Of a stretch of DNA of 64,000 bases, positions 45,235 to 56,070 are shown piece after piece (the first letter of the stretch is position 1; each line of letters opens with the position of its first letter). The stretch is from Cephalopachus bancanus (lineage: Eukaryota; Chordata; Mammalia; Primates; Tarsiidae): NCBI GenBank assembly GCA_027257055.1, contig JAPVLO010000381.1, forward strand, positions 1,426,001 through 1,490,000, given 5' to 3'. Both the position numbers and the translations under genes were made by a program. A model generated the notes under the pieces. It was not told the origin of the DNA and ran no database searches. It worked only from the letters and a program-made list of their open reading frames with translations.

Positions 45235-45405
45235 CTTTTTAAATTAAACTTTTTATTATGAGATAATAGAACATGTAGTCATAAGAAATAATACAGAGAT
45301 AGCCCATGTACCATTTAATCAGTTACAAGTTATAGCCAACGATATCTTTCTAACCTTCCCAGTTTTCTCTATGTCTGCTTTCTTGGCTAACCCAATGTTT
45401 TATTT
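45235..45405. other. Probable ancient LINE fragment
   Basis: ctttttattatgagataata and agcccatgtaccatttaatc resemble very old mammalian LINE debris. Weak. Confidence 0.35.
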
Positions 45406-45424
45406 TTTATTTTTATTTTCATTT

Positions 45425-45695
45425 TTTTGAGTTGGAGTCTCACTCGGTCGCCCAGACTGGAGTGCAGTGGCCGCTCCCAGCCACCGCAGCCTCACCTGCT
45501 GGGCTCCGGCGATCCTTCCGCCTCAGCCTTCCGAGTAGCCGGAATTACAGGCACACGCCACCACGCCCGGCTGATTTTCTGATTTATTGTGGAGATGAGG
45601 TCTCGCTGCCCAGGCGGGTCTCGAACCCGCGGGCTCAGGCAATCCACTCACCTCAGCCTCCCAAAGGCGCGGGATGACAGGCTGAGCCACCGAGG
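45425..45695 (-). mobile_element. Alu, short-linker subtype
   Basis: Antisense Alu with ctcgctgcccaggcgggtct and intact CpGs. It ends at gctgagccaccgag, missing the last few bases, and abuts unrelated GC-rich DNA, so its 5' end is lost or truncated. Confidence 0.93.
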
Positions 45696-46420
45696 GCTGT
45701 CACCGGCCCTCCAAGGCTCGGGAAGGTTGTGAGCACCAGCTCTCCGAGGCTGTGGGGAGCTCCGGTCGTCACGTCTCCCGGACCACACGACGGAGGGACT
45801 GGCCAGCAGCTGCCTGGGGCTGGGTTTCCGCGGACCTGGAGGAGTTGGCCACAGGTCTGTGGCGGCGAGGGCCGGGAGGGCTAGAGAGCTGAAGAGCCGA
45901 GGAACGCTGCAAATAGAACATTCTCGCAGCCGTCAGGTTCATGGTGACAAGAGGTTAGAAGCCGCAGGTGACTCACGCGGCCGTCTCCGTGGAGGTCGGA
46001 GCAAGACCCCGAGAGGTGGGAGCTGTGGCCTCCATTATCAACCGAAGACATCGATTCCGCACACGCCTCCCCCTCCTGGCCGGCCCCCTGGATTGGCTTG
46101 AGGGGGAGCTCCGTCGAGGGCCTCCCGCCCGCCGCGGGCCAGACGCCCCTCGACAAGCCTTTCCAGCGACCCGTGACGGCCGCTCCCTCGCAGAGCGGGA
46201 TCCACGAAGGCAGCTGTTCGCGCGGGACCCTCTCACACACAGTCTCGCGCGCTCCGCTCACGCCCGTTGCTACTTCCCGTTAGGGCTCGTGTTTCTTCTA
46301 CGATTTCGCCCTGGAGAAACCCCCACGTGGATGCCGCTACGCGTGGATTTCTGACGCCGAGGAAAGCTTGGGAGCCACAGGGGGCCACAGGGTGAGGGTG
46401 TCCTCCCTTCACACGGTAAC
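45696..46420. promoter_or_regulatory. CpG-rich patch, possible weak promoter
   Basis: Raised CpG density, densest at 46080-46300 (gcccgccgcgggccagacgc), with a CCAAT-type box (gattggc near 46090) and cttcccgttag. No gene could be attached. Overlapping frames on both strands are not convincing. Confidence 0.4.
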
Positions 46421-47655
46421 CCACTTCTCTTTCTCTTTTAAGGACGCTTGCTTCCCTTTGTTCCTGAGTGAGGCTGAGCATCCACCAAGCTTAGGTGCCA
46501 GGACAAGGGGTGTGATTCCTAAAAACAAGGCAAAGCAACTCAGATGTGCCATAGCGGGAGTTATCGTGGGACTTTACTCAAGAGCTCCCCAGTGTCACTC
46601 TGTGATCTTGGGAGACTCTGTCTGAAGGCCAGGCTCATCACCTGTAAGATAGGGTATTCCTCTAGCATAAGAGATGCTTTCATTTAATGACAAGGCTAGT
46701 CCCGTGTGCTGGTCCCGGAAGTCCCAAGGACAGACGCTTCCCAGGGTCCCAAGCCAGCCTCGAGGTGTCCCGCTGGTGTCCTCCTGTTCACCCACAGGCC
46801 CTGGTCCTTAGGAGAAGGGGGCTGAATGGATGCTTTGGACTCATGGAGTCAACCCACTGGTGATGAGGAACCTGGGGCAGGCTCCGAGCCCCCTTTGCCC
46901 ACAGGGCGGATGCGGAGAGGGGCGGGGCAAACCAGACGTGACAGAGTCAAGTTTACCTTGATGGCACATCTGGATCATCGGAGGACTCTTTTAAAGCCCA
47001 AGCCCCTGACCACACCTGAGGTCAATCACCTCGGAATCTGCTGGGTGGAATCGGCACTCTTTACTCTCCTAGTGACGACACAACACGGCCAAGCCCGAGC
47101 CCCACAGACCAGCTGTCTCAGCCACCGCTCACCTCCAAGGTCAGCGACTCAAAGGATCTGACTGTGTTCTGGAAAATGAAACATGAGCAGCGTCACTGTG
47201 GCCAGGGGTCCATGGAAGTCCCAGGACCACAGTGCTCTTCCCAGGCGAGGATTTTCGGGCGGGGGAGGGTCCGGGAGAGGGGAGGCCCTTCGAGGAGGGC
47301 TGGGGCCTCGTGGTCCTCCAGCCTGCTGCACCTGTGGTCACCTTCGACCAGGATCTCAAGGGGACAAGGTCTGTGAGTAACCATGGCTGGTGACAAGAAC
47401 GGCATGGCCCGGGGAGTCACCCTCGTCTTCGTGACCTGCTCCCGCCTGTAAGAAAGCTGTTGGGCCACGGCGTTGTCTCGACGGTGCCCTCCAGCTTGGC
47501 CTGTGGAGACGCTGATGTGAGGTTTTAACATGGCGGGAAGTTAAAGGTTTGTGATACTGATAATTTTCTTGAGGCAGACGTGGGAATGTGACTAGTAATT
47601 CCAGGATTTTAAAAGGAAACCAGGAGTATACTGTATTCGATTCTGGGGAAAATTG
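46421..47655. other. Unique sequence, no gene assigned
   Basis: Moderately GC-rich, no repeat recognised. A short stretch, 46651-46692, is the source-like copy of the patch inside the Alu at 47662. Confidence 0.45.
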
Positions 47656-47661
47656 GTTTTT

Positions 47662-47818
47662 TTCTGAGTTGGAGTCTCACTAGGGTATTCATCCAGCATG
47701 AGAGATGTTTTCATTTAATGACAGCCACCCTAGCATTGACCTGCTGGGCTCCAGCCATCATTCCGCCTCAGCCTTCAAGTAGCCAGAATTACAGGCACAT
47801 GCTACCGTGCCTGGCTAA
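47662..47818 (-). mobile_element. Alu right arm with a foreign 42-nt patch
   Basis: gagttggagtctcact runs into 42 nt that are not Alu, then resumes at gccaccctagcattgacctg. About 35 nt of Alu are replaced. The patch matches 46651-46692 in the same orientation with about four mismatches. Confidence 0.88.
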
Positions 47819-47827
47819 GTGAGAATT

Positions 47828-47945
47828 TTTTTTGAGTTGCAGTCTCACTCCGTCGCCCAGGCTGGAGTGCAGTGGCACACTCACAGCCACCCCAGTGTCG
47901 ACCTGCTGGGCTCTGGCAATCCTTCTGCCTCAGCCTTCCAGAGCG
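47828..47945 (-). mobile_element. Alu fragment, truncated
   Basis: Antisense Alu tail half, gagttgcagtctcactccgt to cctcagccttccaga, then non-Alu text. Confidence 0.88.
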
Positions 47946-48405
47946 CTTTTAATAAGGAAGTTTATTTGCATATTTAGAGAGAAATTTTTACTATTTTACT
48001 GAAGTAGCCAGATACCTTAGAGGTGGGTATCCCATATATGTCTCTTATACTTTAAAAAGTTATTATTTATGTAGTCTTACCATAGGTTTTATGCTGCATT
48101 TTGAACTCTTATGATGTTGGAAATCCCGCTTACTGAAATTCTGTATGCAGACCATAGGCAAGACTACATAATTAAACCATCAACAAGAGTACTGAATTCA
48201 TAAATCCCAATAGAACAGAACATTCTATCAAAAGCCAATTGCAGCTCAGAATTATGTTTCTGTTGATAAATGACCATGTTTGAGTTGTTACTCAAATTTT
48301 GACCAGAAAGCAAACAGTTTTGAAGTCTGTTGCTAGGCGCGCACATTTTAATAGAACACAAAGATTCTATATGAATCAAAATTTCTCCAGCTTGACTGAC
48401 AGCTT
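47946..48405. other. AT-rich sequence, no gene seen
   Basis: No recognised repeat. Open frames of about 70 codons only. Confidence 0.45.
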
Positions 48406-48411
48406 CTCTGT

Positions 48412-48490
48412 AGAATGTGGCTCAAGCAACCCTCTGCATCAGCCTCCCAAAGTGCTGGGATTACAGGTGTGGGTCACCATGCCTGGCTAG
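48412..48490 (-). mobile_element. Alu fragment
   Basis: Only the 5'-proximal part is present: gcctcccaaagtgctgggat to gtcaccatgcctggc. Confidence 0.8.
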
Positions 48491-48724
48491 AAATGTATCT
48501 ATTTCTAATATCAAGACTGGATTGTAATTGTTTCTGAGTCTTTAGTTCATAGGGTTTGGTGTAATAGGGAAGCACAAGTCTCAACAAAGAGGGGTTGGAG
48601 CTATTTTTAGTGCAGTGAGTGCCTGAGTTAGGGAATGTCTTTCACTCCTTGGTATTTTGCTCAAGTATCTGCAAACATGTCACGTGTGCACTGGGGCTGT
48701 TCAAGAGAAAACTGGAAAAGAACA

Positions 48725-48880
48725 GGAAACTTACATGCATTGGGTGTCACTGAGGGCCAGACACTGTGCATAATATGTTATATATCTCACTGAACCTCAA
48801 TAATACTTTGAGGCAACCCATTTTACAGGCTGAGAAGCAACTTGAGCCTAGGTTACCAGGCTAGTACTCATTTCTCTCTG
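48725..48880 (-). mobile_element. MIR SINE
   Basis: gggccagacactgtgcataa, tctcactgaacctcaataat and cccattttacaggctgagaa follow the MIR reverse-complement order. Confidence 0.8.
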
Positions 48881-49240
48881 AAGCAAATTTCATCAGTCTA
48901 AGGAATTTTCTCAGGCCATATTACTGTTTTATGTAAAAGTTTGTGACACAAAGAGGCCTCTTATTTGTATTAATTGACTCAAAACTATAAATAAAACTTT
49001 AACAAATTTCTGAAGCTCTGTCTAGACAGCCTAGGAGAACAAAAGGGAACTAAATATACTTTCTTTCTCAACTATGGAACTCACAACTTAGTGGGTTATT
49101 CCTTGTGATGTTTGATTGAGTGAGTGCATATTTCAAACAAATGTAAGGATTTGGTTACAAAGTTCTGTGGTCACAATTCAGGTCTTTATTTTGTGCAGAT
49201 CCAGCACAAAATAAAGACCGTTGGGGTGAAACAAATTTTT
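48881..49240. other. Unique sequence with a short inverted duplication
   Basis: The words ggtctttattttgtgc (about 49181-49196) and gcacaaaataaagacc (about 49204-49219) form a 16-bp inverted repeat around a 7-nt spacer, a strong hairpin. No gene seen. Confidence 0.6.
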
Positions 49241-49251
49241 ATTACTTTTTT

Positions 49252-49457
49252 TTTTTTTAATTTGAGTTGGAGTCTCACTCTGTCACCCAGACTGGAGTGC
49301 AGCGGCCGCTCCCGGCCACTGCAGCCTCGACCTGCCGGGCTCCGGCGATCCTTCCGCCTCAGCCTTCCGAGTAGCTGGAACTACAGGCGCGCGCTACCAC
49401 GCCTGGCTGATTTTTTGATTTATTGTAGAGATGAGGTCTTGCCTGGGCGGGTTGCGA
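49252..49457 (-). mobile_element. Alu, 5' truncated
   Basis: Antisense Alu with high CpG, cut off in the left arm at cttgcctgggcgggttgc. Flanking words aatttttattactttt / gaattttattacttttt are the target duplication, so the truncation happened at insertion. Confidence 0.93.
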
Positions 49458-49544
49458 ATTTTATTACTTTTTAAAAAGACTATATTGTATATAGCCTTTG
49501 ACTAAAATGATGAATTAGTGAACTTTCTAAGTTTTCGGCCTTCA

Positions 49545-49975
49545 CGGCTTGCCTGGCGTGACGGCTCATCCTGTAATCCTAGCACTTTGGGAGGCAGAGG
49601 CAGGAGGATGACTTGAGCCCAGGAGTTTGAGGCCAGCCTGGGCAGCATAGTAAGACACTGTCTCTACAAAAAAATTAAAATATGGGGACACACCTCTTAT
49701 CAACAAGGGTGCCTGAACGAAGCATATTTGTATACCTAACCCTTAACTGTACCCCGAATATCATAATAAAAATATTGATTAAAAAATAAATAAAAACAAT
49801 AAAATAAAAATAAAAAAATTAGCAAGGTATAATAGCATTGCCTGTGGTCCCTGCTACTTGGGAGGCTGAGGTGGGAGCATCTCCTGAGCTCAGGAGGTCA
49901 AGGCTGCCAGAAACTGACTGATCAGTTGCTGCATTTCAGCATGGGTGACAGACTGAGACTCCAACCCCAAACATT
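49545..49975 (+). mobile_element. Old Alu split by a small L1 insertion
   Basis: Left arm 49545-49680 (ttgcctggcgtgacggctca) and right arm from attagcaaggtataatagca to the tail. The middle A-rich linker holds L1 3'-end sequence at 49683-49815. Confidence 0.9.
49683..49815 (+). mobile_element. Tiny 5'-truncated L1 (3'UTR only)
   Basis: cacctcttatcaacaagggt, tacctaacccttaactgta and tcataataaaaatattgatt match the 3' end of L1-C (30225-30330). About 105 nt of L1 plus an A-rich tail, flanked by aaaaaaatta. Confidence 0.93.
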
Positions 49976-50019
49976 TTTTTTCAAAGGTGAAAACACTCTG
50001 CATTGAAAATTCATCTTCG

Positions 50020-50312
50020 GCTGGGCTCGGTGGCTCAGCCTATAATCCCAGCACTTTGGAAGGCTGAGGCGAGTGGAATGCCTGAGCCCGCAGGTTCGAG
50101 ACCAACCTGGGCAACTTGGCAAGACCACGTCTCTACAATAAAAATAAAAAAATTAGCCGGGCGTGGTAGCATGCGCCTGTAGTTCCAGCTGCTTGGAACT
50201 CCGGTGGAAGGATCGCCGGAGACCAGCATGTCGAGGCTGCAGTGGCCGTGAGCATGCCGCTGCACTCCAGCCTGGGCGAGAGTGAGACTCCGACAAAAAA
50301 AAAGAAAAAAAG
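50020..50312 (+). mobile_element. Alu
   Basis: Sense Alu, ggctgggctcggtggctcag to gactccgac plus A-rich tail. Flanks gaaaattcatctt / gaaaattcatcc. Confidence 0.94.
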
Positions 50313-50900
50313 AAAGAAAATTCATCCCCATGCAGAGGAGTGGAGAAGGGAACAAGACCCGCATTCCTTCCCTTCTGCTGTAATTCTGGGGCCTTCAAAA
50401 CTAACCCCCCTTCCGGGACTCCTCTCCTGCTGGTCTGCAAGAGGGCATGCAGTCGGCAACTGCTTCTTAGAGTGACTTTAACCTAAGACAGTTGAAGAGG
50501 GATTGGCCGTAACGGCTTTACATGGATGTAGCTGACAGGTTTCAGCTTGGAAACAGCAGCAGGGTCCTCCCAGGCAGACGGCAGGACCGGCGCGCCGGAG
50601 AGTGGGGCCGGCGTGAGCGGCCGGGCAGAGGGCGTGGCTCCGGGGAGGTGAGGAGGGCCCAGGAGAGGTCCTGCTGGTGGGAGGGAATGGTGGGCAGCGC
50701 TCGGAAGAATGGCAGATGTGCTACGGGAAGACGGAAGCTGGACAGAGAAGCTGATTCTGGACACAGAAGCCCTTTCCGTGTCTAATGGGAGAAAACGCCC
50801 GAAGCACTCATCCGGTCCAGCACGTCTCTTCTCTAGGTCGCCTTCGACCAGGCGCATTCCATTCCAAGTGTCCTGTGTTTCAGCGTTTGTTTTTGTTCTT
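50313..50900. other. Unique sequence with a small CpG-rich core
   Basis: CpG-rich around 50580-50650 (accggcgcgccggagagtgg). A 159-codon minus frame and 116-codon plus frame have no domain. It might be a small regulatory element; no gene assigned. Confidence 0.4.
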
Positions 50901-50904
50901 CGTT

Positions 50905-51183
50905 GTGAGCTGGAGTCTGACTCTGTCGCCCAGACTGGAGTGCAGGGGCCGCTCCCGGTCACCGCAGCCTCGACCTGCTGGGCTCCGGCGAGCCTTCTGC
51001 TTCAGCCTCCGAGTAGCCAGAACTACAGGCATGCACTACCACGCCCAGCTAATTTTTGATTTATTGTAGAGATGAGGTCTCGCCAAGTTGCCTGGGTTGG
51101 TCTCGAACCCGTGGACCCAAGCAATCCACTCACCTCGGCCCCCCAAAGTGCGGGCATCACAGGCTGAGCCACCGAGTCCAGCC
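50905..51183 (-). mobile_element. Alu
   Basis: Antisense Alu, gagctggagtctgactctgt to gctgagccaccgagtccagc. Confidence 0.93.
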
Positions 51184-51365
51184 TCAGTGTTCCAAAGGGC
51201 ATGTTCATGCCATTAAGAGCAAGGACTAAGTCATCTTTAGAGTCACTGTGCTTCAGTAGATAAGCGGTCCCCACCTTTTTGGCCTCAGGGGTTAGTTTCA
51301 CGGAAGGCAATTTTTCCATGGACTGGAGTGGGCTGAGCTGGTTTTGGGATGATGAAAGCAAGTTG

Positions 51366-51660
51366 CGGGCTGGGCGCGGTGGCTCAAGTCTGTCATCCCA
51401 GCACTTTGGGAGGCCAAGGCAAGAGGATTGCCTGAGCTCAGAGGTTCGAGACCAGCCTGGGCAACTTGGTGAGCCCGTGTCTCTACAATAAATCAAAAAA
51501 TTAGCTGGGCGTGGTGGTGTGTACCTGTAGTTCCTGCTGCTTGGATGGCTGAGGCGGAAGGATCACCGGAGCCCAGCAGGTCGAGGCTGTGGTGGCCGTG
51601 AGCACACCACTGCACTCCAGCCTGGGCGACAGAGCGAGACTCCGACTCAAAAAAAAAAGC
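51366..51660 (+). mobile_element. Alu, full length
   Basis: Sense Alu, ggctgggcgcggtggctcaa to gactccgactcaaaaaa, CpG well kept. Confidence 0.95.
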
Positions 51661-51807
51661 ACGTGACATTTATTGTGCACTTTATTTTTATGATTATTAC
51701 ATTGCAATAGATAATGAATAATTATTATGAAATTATTTTGATATGAGTCTGCAGGCAACTGCCTTATGATGGTCTCTGTGCAGTCAGGCCTCACTGCTAA
51801 CATGAAC

Positions 51808-51872
51808 CAACGACTGTTGGTTTGCTATTTCTTCCCTAAAGTTCCGAGTTCGTAGACTGAGGACCGTCCCCA
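51808..51872 (+). repeat. Inverted repeat, left copy
   Basis: ggtttgctatttcttcccta and neighbouring text recur in reverse complement at 52641-52704 over about 62 nt (tttagggaagaaatagcaaa). Confidence 0.8.
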
Positions 51873-52560
51873 GGGCTCGCATCACCGCCTCAGCTCCACC
51901 CAGATCATCAGGCATTAGGTTCTCATCAGAGTGGAACCTCGATCCCGCACATGCCCAGTGCACAACAGGGTTCACACTCCTGTGCGAATCTAACACGGCC
52001 GCTGAGCTGACAGGAGCCCGAGCTCGGACAGCGATGTGGCCACGGGGAGCAGCTGTGAGGACAGACGAAGCTTTGCCGGCTCACCCGCCACTCGCCTCCT
52101 ACGGTGCGGCCCGTTCCTAACGGGCCTTGGACCGGGGCTGGTCTGTGGGCCGGGAGCTGGGGACCCCTGCCATCGACCACACAACCTGGGACCCGGGAGC
52201 ACGCCGGTGGCTAGTCTCTGCCGCTAATGAGTCGGTGACCGCGTGGAGAGGGACGTCAGGAAGGACATCCGGGGCCATGCCCACCGCACCTGGCAGCGCC
52301 CTGCGTGGGCAGCAAGGAGCTGCTTGCCGAAGCCTTCCCGAGACCAGGCCCATCCAAGGAGCCTGTCCTGATGAGCCGGGCCGGCTGCCATTGCTGAGCT
52401 CCTCGAGTCAAGCGCCCTTCGTCAAGAGAGCGCTTCTCGACTCCAGCTGTAGATTCCCGTCTTCAGGTGAGACCCTTCCCTTGCGGCACGGAAGCGCCAT
52501 CTGATGCGCCTTGTGCAGGATGCCGGAGGGAGCGGGTCATTCTGCTGGCTTTGTCGGGAA
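51873..52560. other. GC-rich unique sequence between inverted repeats; possible exon end
   Basis: CpG-containing. A good splice-donor-like site cag|gtgaga lies at about 52463-52471, after a plus-strand open frame (52127-52504). No domain is recognisable, so this is only a hint. Confidence 0.3.
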
Positions 52561-52564
52561 TAAG

Positions 52565-52704
52565 ACATGCAGTCATGGGATACCCACTGTGAGCCAGGCA
52601 CTGTGCTGACCCAGAAATCACGGCTGAGTGGGCGATCCTTAGCGCGGTCCTCACTCCGAGAACTCAAAACCTTTAGGGAAGAAATAGCAAACCAGCCGTT
52701 GTTG
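52565..52704 (+). mobile_element. MIR-like sequence including the right inverted-repeat copy
   Basis: tgagccaggcactgtgctga is typical MIR text. Its right part (52641-52704) is the inverted copy of 51808-51872. Confidence 0.55.
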
Positions 52705-52705
52705 G

Positions 52706-52847
52706 CCAGGTGTAGTGTCACACCTGTCATTCCGGCACTTTGGGAGGCTGAGGCAGAAGGATCCCTTGAGCCCAGAAGTTTGAGGCCAGCCTGGGAAACA
52801 CAGCAAGGCCTTGTCTCTACAAAGAAATCAAAAACCTAGCTGGGCAT
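52706..52847 (+). mobile_element. Alu left arm, truncated against L1-D
   Basis: tggccaggtgtagtgtcaca to aacctagctgggcatgc. The next base starts L1 ORF2 text, so the right arm was lost at that junction. Confidence 0.88.
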
Positions 52848-54069
52848 GCTAGACCAATGGAACAGAATAGAGAACCGGAAATTAATCCATGTATCTTCCC
52901 GCTACTAACTTTTGACAAAGACACTAGAATCACTCACTGAGGCAAGAACAATCTCTTCAATGAACAGCGCTGGCTGGGAAAACTGGATGTCCGTATGAGG
53001 AGGAACGAAACTAAATTCCCTCCTCCGGCCTACACAAAACAATCAACTCAAAATGGATCAAAGACTTAAATGTAAGGCTCCAAACTATAAAACTCCTAGA
53101 CAAAAACATAAGGGAAACACTCCGTGGCATTGTTCTGGGCCAAGATCTTGTGAAGAAGATTGCAGCAAAGCACAGCCAACGAAAGCAAAAAATAGACTAA
53201 TGGGATTATCGCAAACTAAAAGTCTTCTGTGCAGCCAAGGGAGCAATCAACAGCAACGGGACGACCTACGAAATGGGAGAAAATATTTGCAAGCTCTTCA
53301 TTCAGCAAGGGACGGATAACCAACAATTAAGCTCACAAGCGCATCCCAGACAAAGTGCTCCACACCTCGTTGCTGAACAGCGCTGCGGTCTCCTCCGAAG
53401 GACTCCTCCTGGGAAGTTGCCCACCGACGCCCGGGCCCAGCCCACCCGTCAAAGCAACTTCGGAGCGCTTTTTCTGGAATGGCCACCAGAGCCATCGTAT
53501 TGCATTTGGAGTCCCGGATGTCATCAGATGTCTTCCTTTCAGTATTTCCTTTATTTGGGGGCACAGAAAAAAGTCACTGGGGGCCAGAGCACGTGAGTAG
53601 AAAGGGTATTCTGAAACAGTGATTTGCACAAGGTTGCCAACATAAGCGCACAGTGGCAAGTTCGCGAACTTAGTTGTCAGGCCCCAGCAAATAGCAATTA
53701 CAGCTCTGATGGCCATTCCAGAAAAAGAGTTCCAAAACTGCTCTGATGGGTGGACCAGGCGCTGGCATCCATGTATAGCATCCCAAGGGCAGTAACTTGA
53801 AGGTGACGATAGTGATATTTCAGCAGTTAGGTATTCAGCACTTTTTCTAGGATGGTTCGTGATCGTAATCTCAAGCAACTCAATTGCAAAAAATACCAAA
53901 CTGATTTTAAAATGAGCAAATGGGCTGAATAGATATCTGTCCAAAGAAGACAAACAGATGGCCCACAGATAGTGAAAAAGTGCTCAGCATCATTAATCTT
54001 ATCAGGGAAATGCAAGTCAAAACCACCACGAGAGATCATCTCACCCCAGTTTAAAAACTATTATCAAAA
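52848..54069 (+). mobile_element. L1-D, ORF2 C-terminal remnant split by a mariner derivative
   Basis: tagaccaatggaacagaata, aaatggatcaaagacttaaa and ccacgagagatcatctcacc are sense L1 ORF2. The fold-back element at about 53312-53863 lies inside; L1 text resumes with aatctcaagcaactcaattg. No frame survives. Confidence 0.85.
53312..53863 (-). mobile_element. Fold-back mariner-like element, copy 1
   Basis: The outer arms (about 53338-53485 and 53708-53858) are inverted copies of the transposase 3' region (tctggaatggcca / tggccattccaga). The centre keeps minus-strand transposase text (LAPSDFFLCPQIKEILKGRH) and an internal terminal-repeat copy with the perfect palindrome aagttcgcgaactt (53658-53671). 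The canonical catalytic core upstream is deleted, so it is non-autonomous. The same layout recurs at 61476-62018. Confidence 0.8.
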
Positions 54070-54071
54070 AG

Positions 54072-54363
54072 ACAATAGGCTCAGTGACTCAGCCTATAAT
54101 CCCAGCACTTTGGGAGGCCGAGATGAGTGGATTGCCTGAGCCCATGGGTTCAAGACCAGCCTGGGCAACATGGTGAGACCACATCTCTACAGTAAATTGT
54201 AAAAATTAGCTGGGCGTGGTAGCGCACGGCTGTAGTTCCAGCTTCTCGGAAGGCTGAGGTGGAAGGATCGCCTGAGCGCAGCAGGTTGATGCTGGGGTGG
54301 CTGTGAGTGTGCCACGGCACTCCAGCCTGGCGACAGATTGAGACTGCAACTTAAAAAAAAAAA
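54072..54363 (+). mobile_element. Alu
   Basis: Sense Alu (first bases degraded: aataggctcagtgactcagc) to gactgcaacttaaaaaaa. Confidence 0.93.
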
Positions 54364-54365
54364 GA

Positions 54366-54880
54366 AATGCCCAAGATATGTGAACCAACGTAACTGCCTC
54401 CATGTGTAAAACTTCGCACGTGATTGGTGAGAATGAGGGGAAGGTAATTGACTTGGATCAATACATCCACTTCACAGAACAAGGAGAACTGCTTGGAGGG
54501 GCAAGAGGACACTTCTTACTTGTCTGAAGTTACAGTAAGTTCAAATTATAGAAATAAAATATCCACCTTGGGATCTGGAAGAGGTCACTGGGGCTTACTG
54601 AATACACCATTTCTTATATTTAAATTCGATGTGGAATGGCCACGGATAAAAATGAGATTTTTTCTTTTAAAAATAAAAGTCACATTAAGGAAAAGAAAAT
54701 GAACCTTTTGGAATTCGGAGCCACTTAAAGTACATAGCTGAAAAATATCGTTTACATACAAGGGAATAAGCATATTCTAATTGTGCAGTTTGATACATTT
54801 TGGCCAATAGGTGTAAGTGCTATGTAACCGCGTTTTATTTTGTATGTCAGCTGTAGGCGTTTGTTGTTATAGTTGTTTTA
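54366..54880. other. Unique sequence, no gene seen
   Basis: AT-rich; an 84-codon frame at 54448-54702 lacks domains. Confidence 0.45.
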
Positions 54881-55463
54881 GGTGACCTTTATCAGATTGA
54901 AGCATTTCCTTTCTACTCCTAGTTTGCAGAGATTTATTGAGGAATGGTTGTTGGATTTTCTCAAAACTTTTTTTGCAATTATTAAGATGGTCAAATGTTT
55001 CTCTTTTTCAGTCTGCTACTATGATGGATTACATGGACTGATTTTTGAATGCTAAACCAATCTTGCATTCCTGGGACACACTCCACTCGGTTATGACACA
55101 TTGTTCTTTTCATATGTCATTGGGTTTGACTTGCTAAGATTTGGTTAAAACTTTTTTCATCCATGTTCATGAGTTGTAGGAGTCTGTAGTTCTCTTTTCT
55201 TGCCATTCTTTTTTTTGGGGGGGTGGGGTGGGGGAACAGGCAATGCTGTACTCTTGGAACCAGTGGGAAAATGTTCCCTGCAGTCTTCTATTTTGGAACA
55301 GCTTGCGTGAAATTGGTACTATTTCTTCAAGAAATGTTTGGTAGAATTCCTCACTGAAGCCATCTGGGCCTAAACTTTTCTTTATAGGAAGGCTTTAAGC
55401 TAAAGTTAAAGTTTAGGATTAGACACAGGGTCTTCAGATCCTCTGTCTTCTTGGGTGAACTTT

Positions 55464-55768
55464 GGTGGTGTGATGGGCTGAATGTCTGTGACCCTCTAGG
55501 GTTCATGTAGAAGCCCTGAACCCCGGCATGGCTGGAACTGGAGACGGGGCCTCTCAGAAAGCTAAATGAGCTGATCCTCTAGGGTGAGCTTTTGGGTCCT
55601 TCTAAGAAGAGACACCAGAGGGCGCCCTCCGACACACCGAGGAAAGGCCGTGTGAGAACACAAGCGGAGAGGGTGGCCGTCCACAAGCCAGAAAGACAGC
55701 CCTCACTCGAAACCACATCAGCCAGAACCTTGACCTTGGACTTCCACCTCCAGAACTAGGAGAGAATA
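55464..55768 (+). mobile_element. MaLR-type solo LTR remnant (MLT1-like)
   Basis: ggtgtgatgggctgaatgtc, gagacggggcctctcagaaa, ccttctaagaagagacacca and tccacctccagaactaggag follow the order of an old mammalian MaLR LTR. There are no internal viral genes. Assignment to MLT1 is from memory. Confidence 0.7.
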
Positions 55769-55784
55769 GACTTCTTTTCTTTTT

Positions 55785-56070
55785 CTGAGTTGGAGTCTCA
55801 CTCTGTCGCCTAGACTGGAGTGCCGTGGCATGCTCCCAGCCACCGCAGCCTCCACCTGCTGGGCTCCGGCAATCCTTCCACCTCAGGCAATCCTTCCACC
55901 TCCGGCAATCCTTCCACCTCAGTCTTCCAGGTAGCTGGAACTACAGGCACACACTACCATGCCTGGCTAATTTTTGATTTATTGTAGAGACGAGGTCTCG
56001 CCAAGTTGCCTGGGTGGGTCTTGAACCTGTGGGCTCAGGCAATCCACAATCCCAAAGTGCTGGGATTACA
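55785..56070 (-). mobile_element. Alu with a triplicated 18-mer
   Basis: Antisense Alu, gagttggagtctcactctgt to gtgctgggattacag. The word ggcaatccttccacctc occurs three times in tandem (about 55868-55921), where other copies have it once. The first bases of the Alu (antisense end) are missing. Confidence 0.92.
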
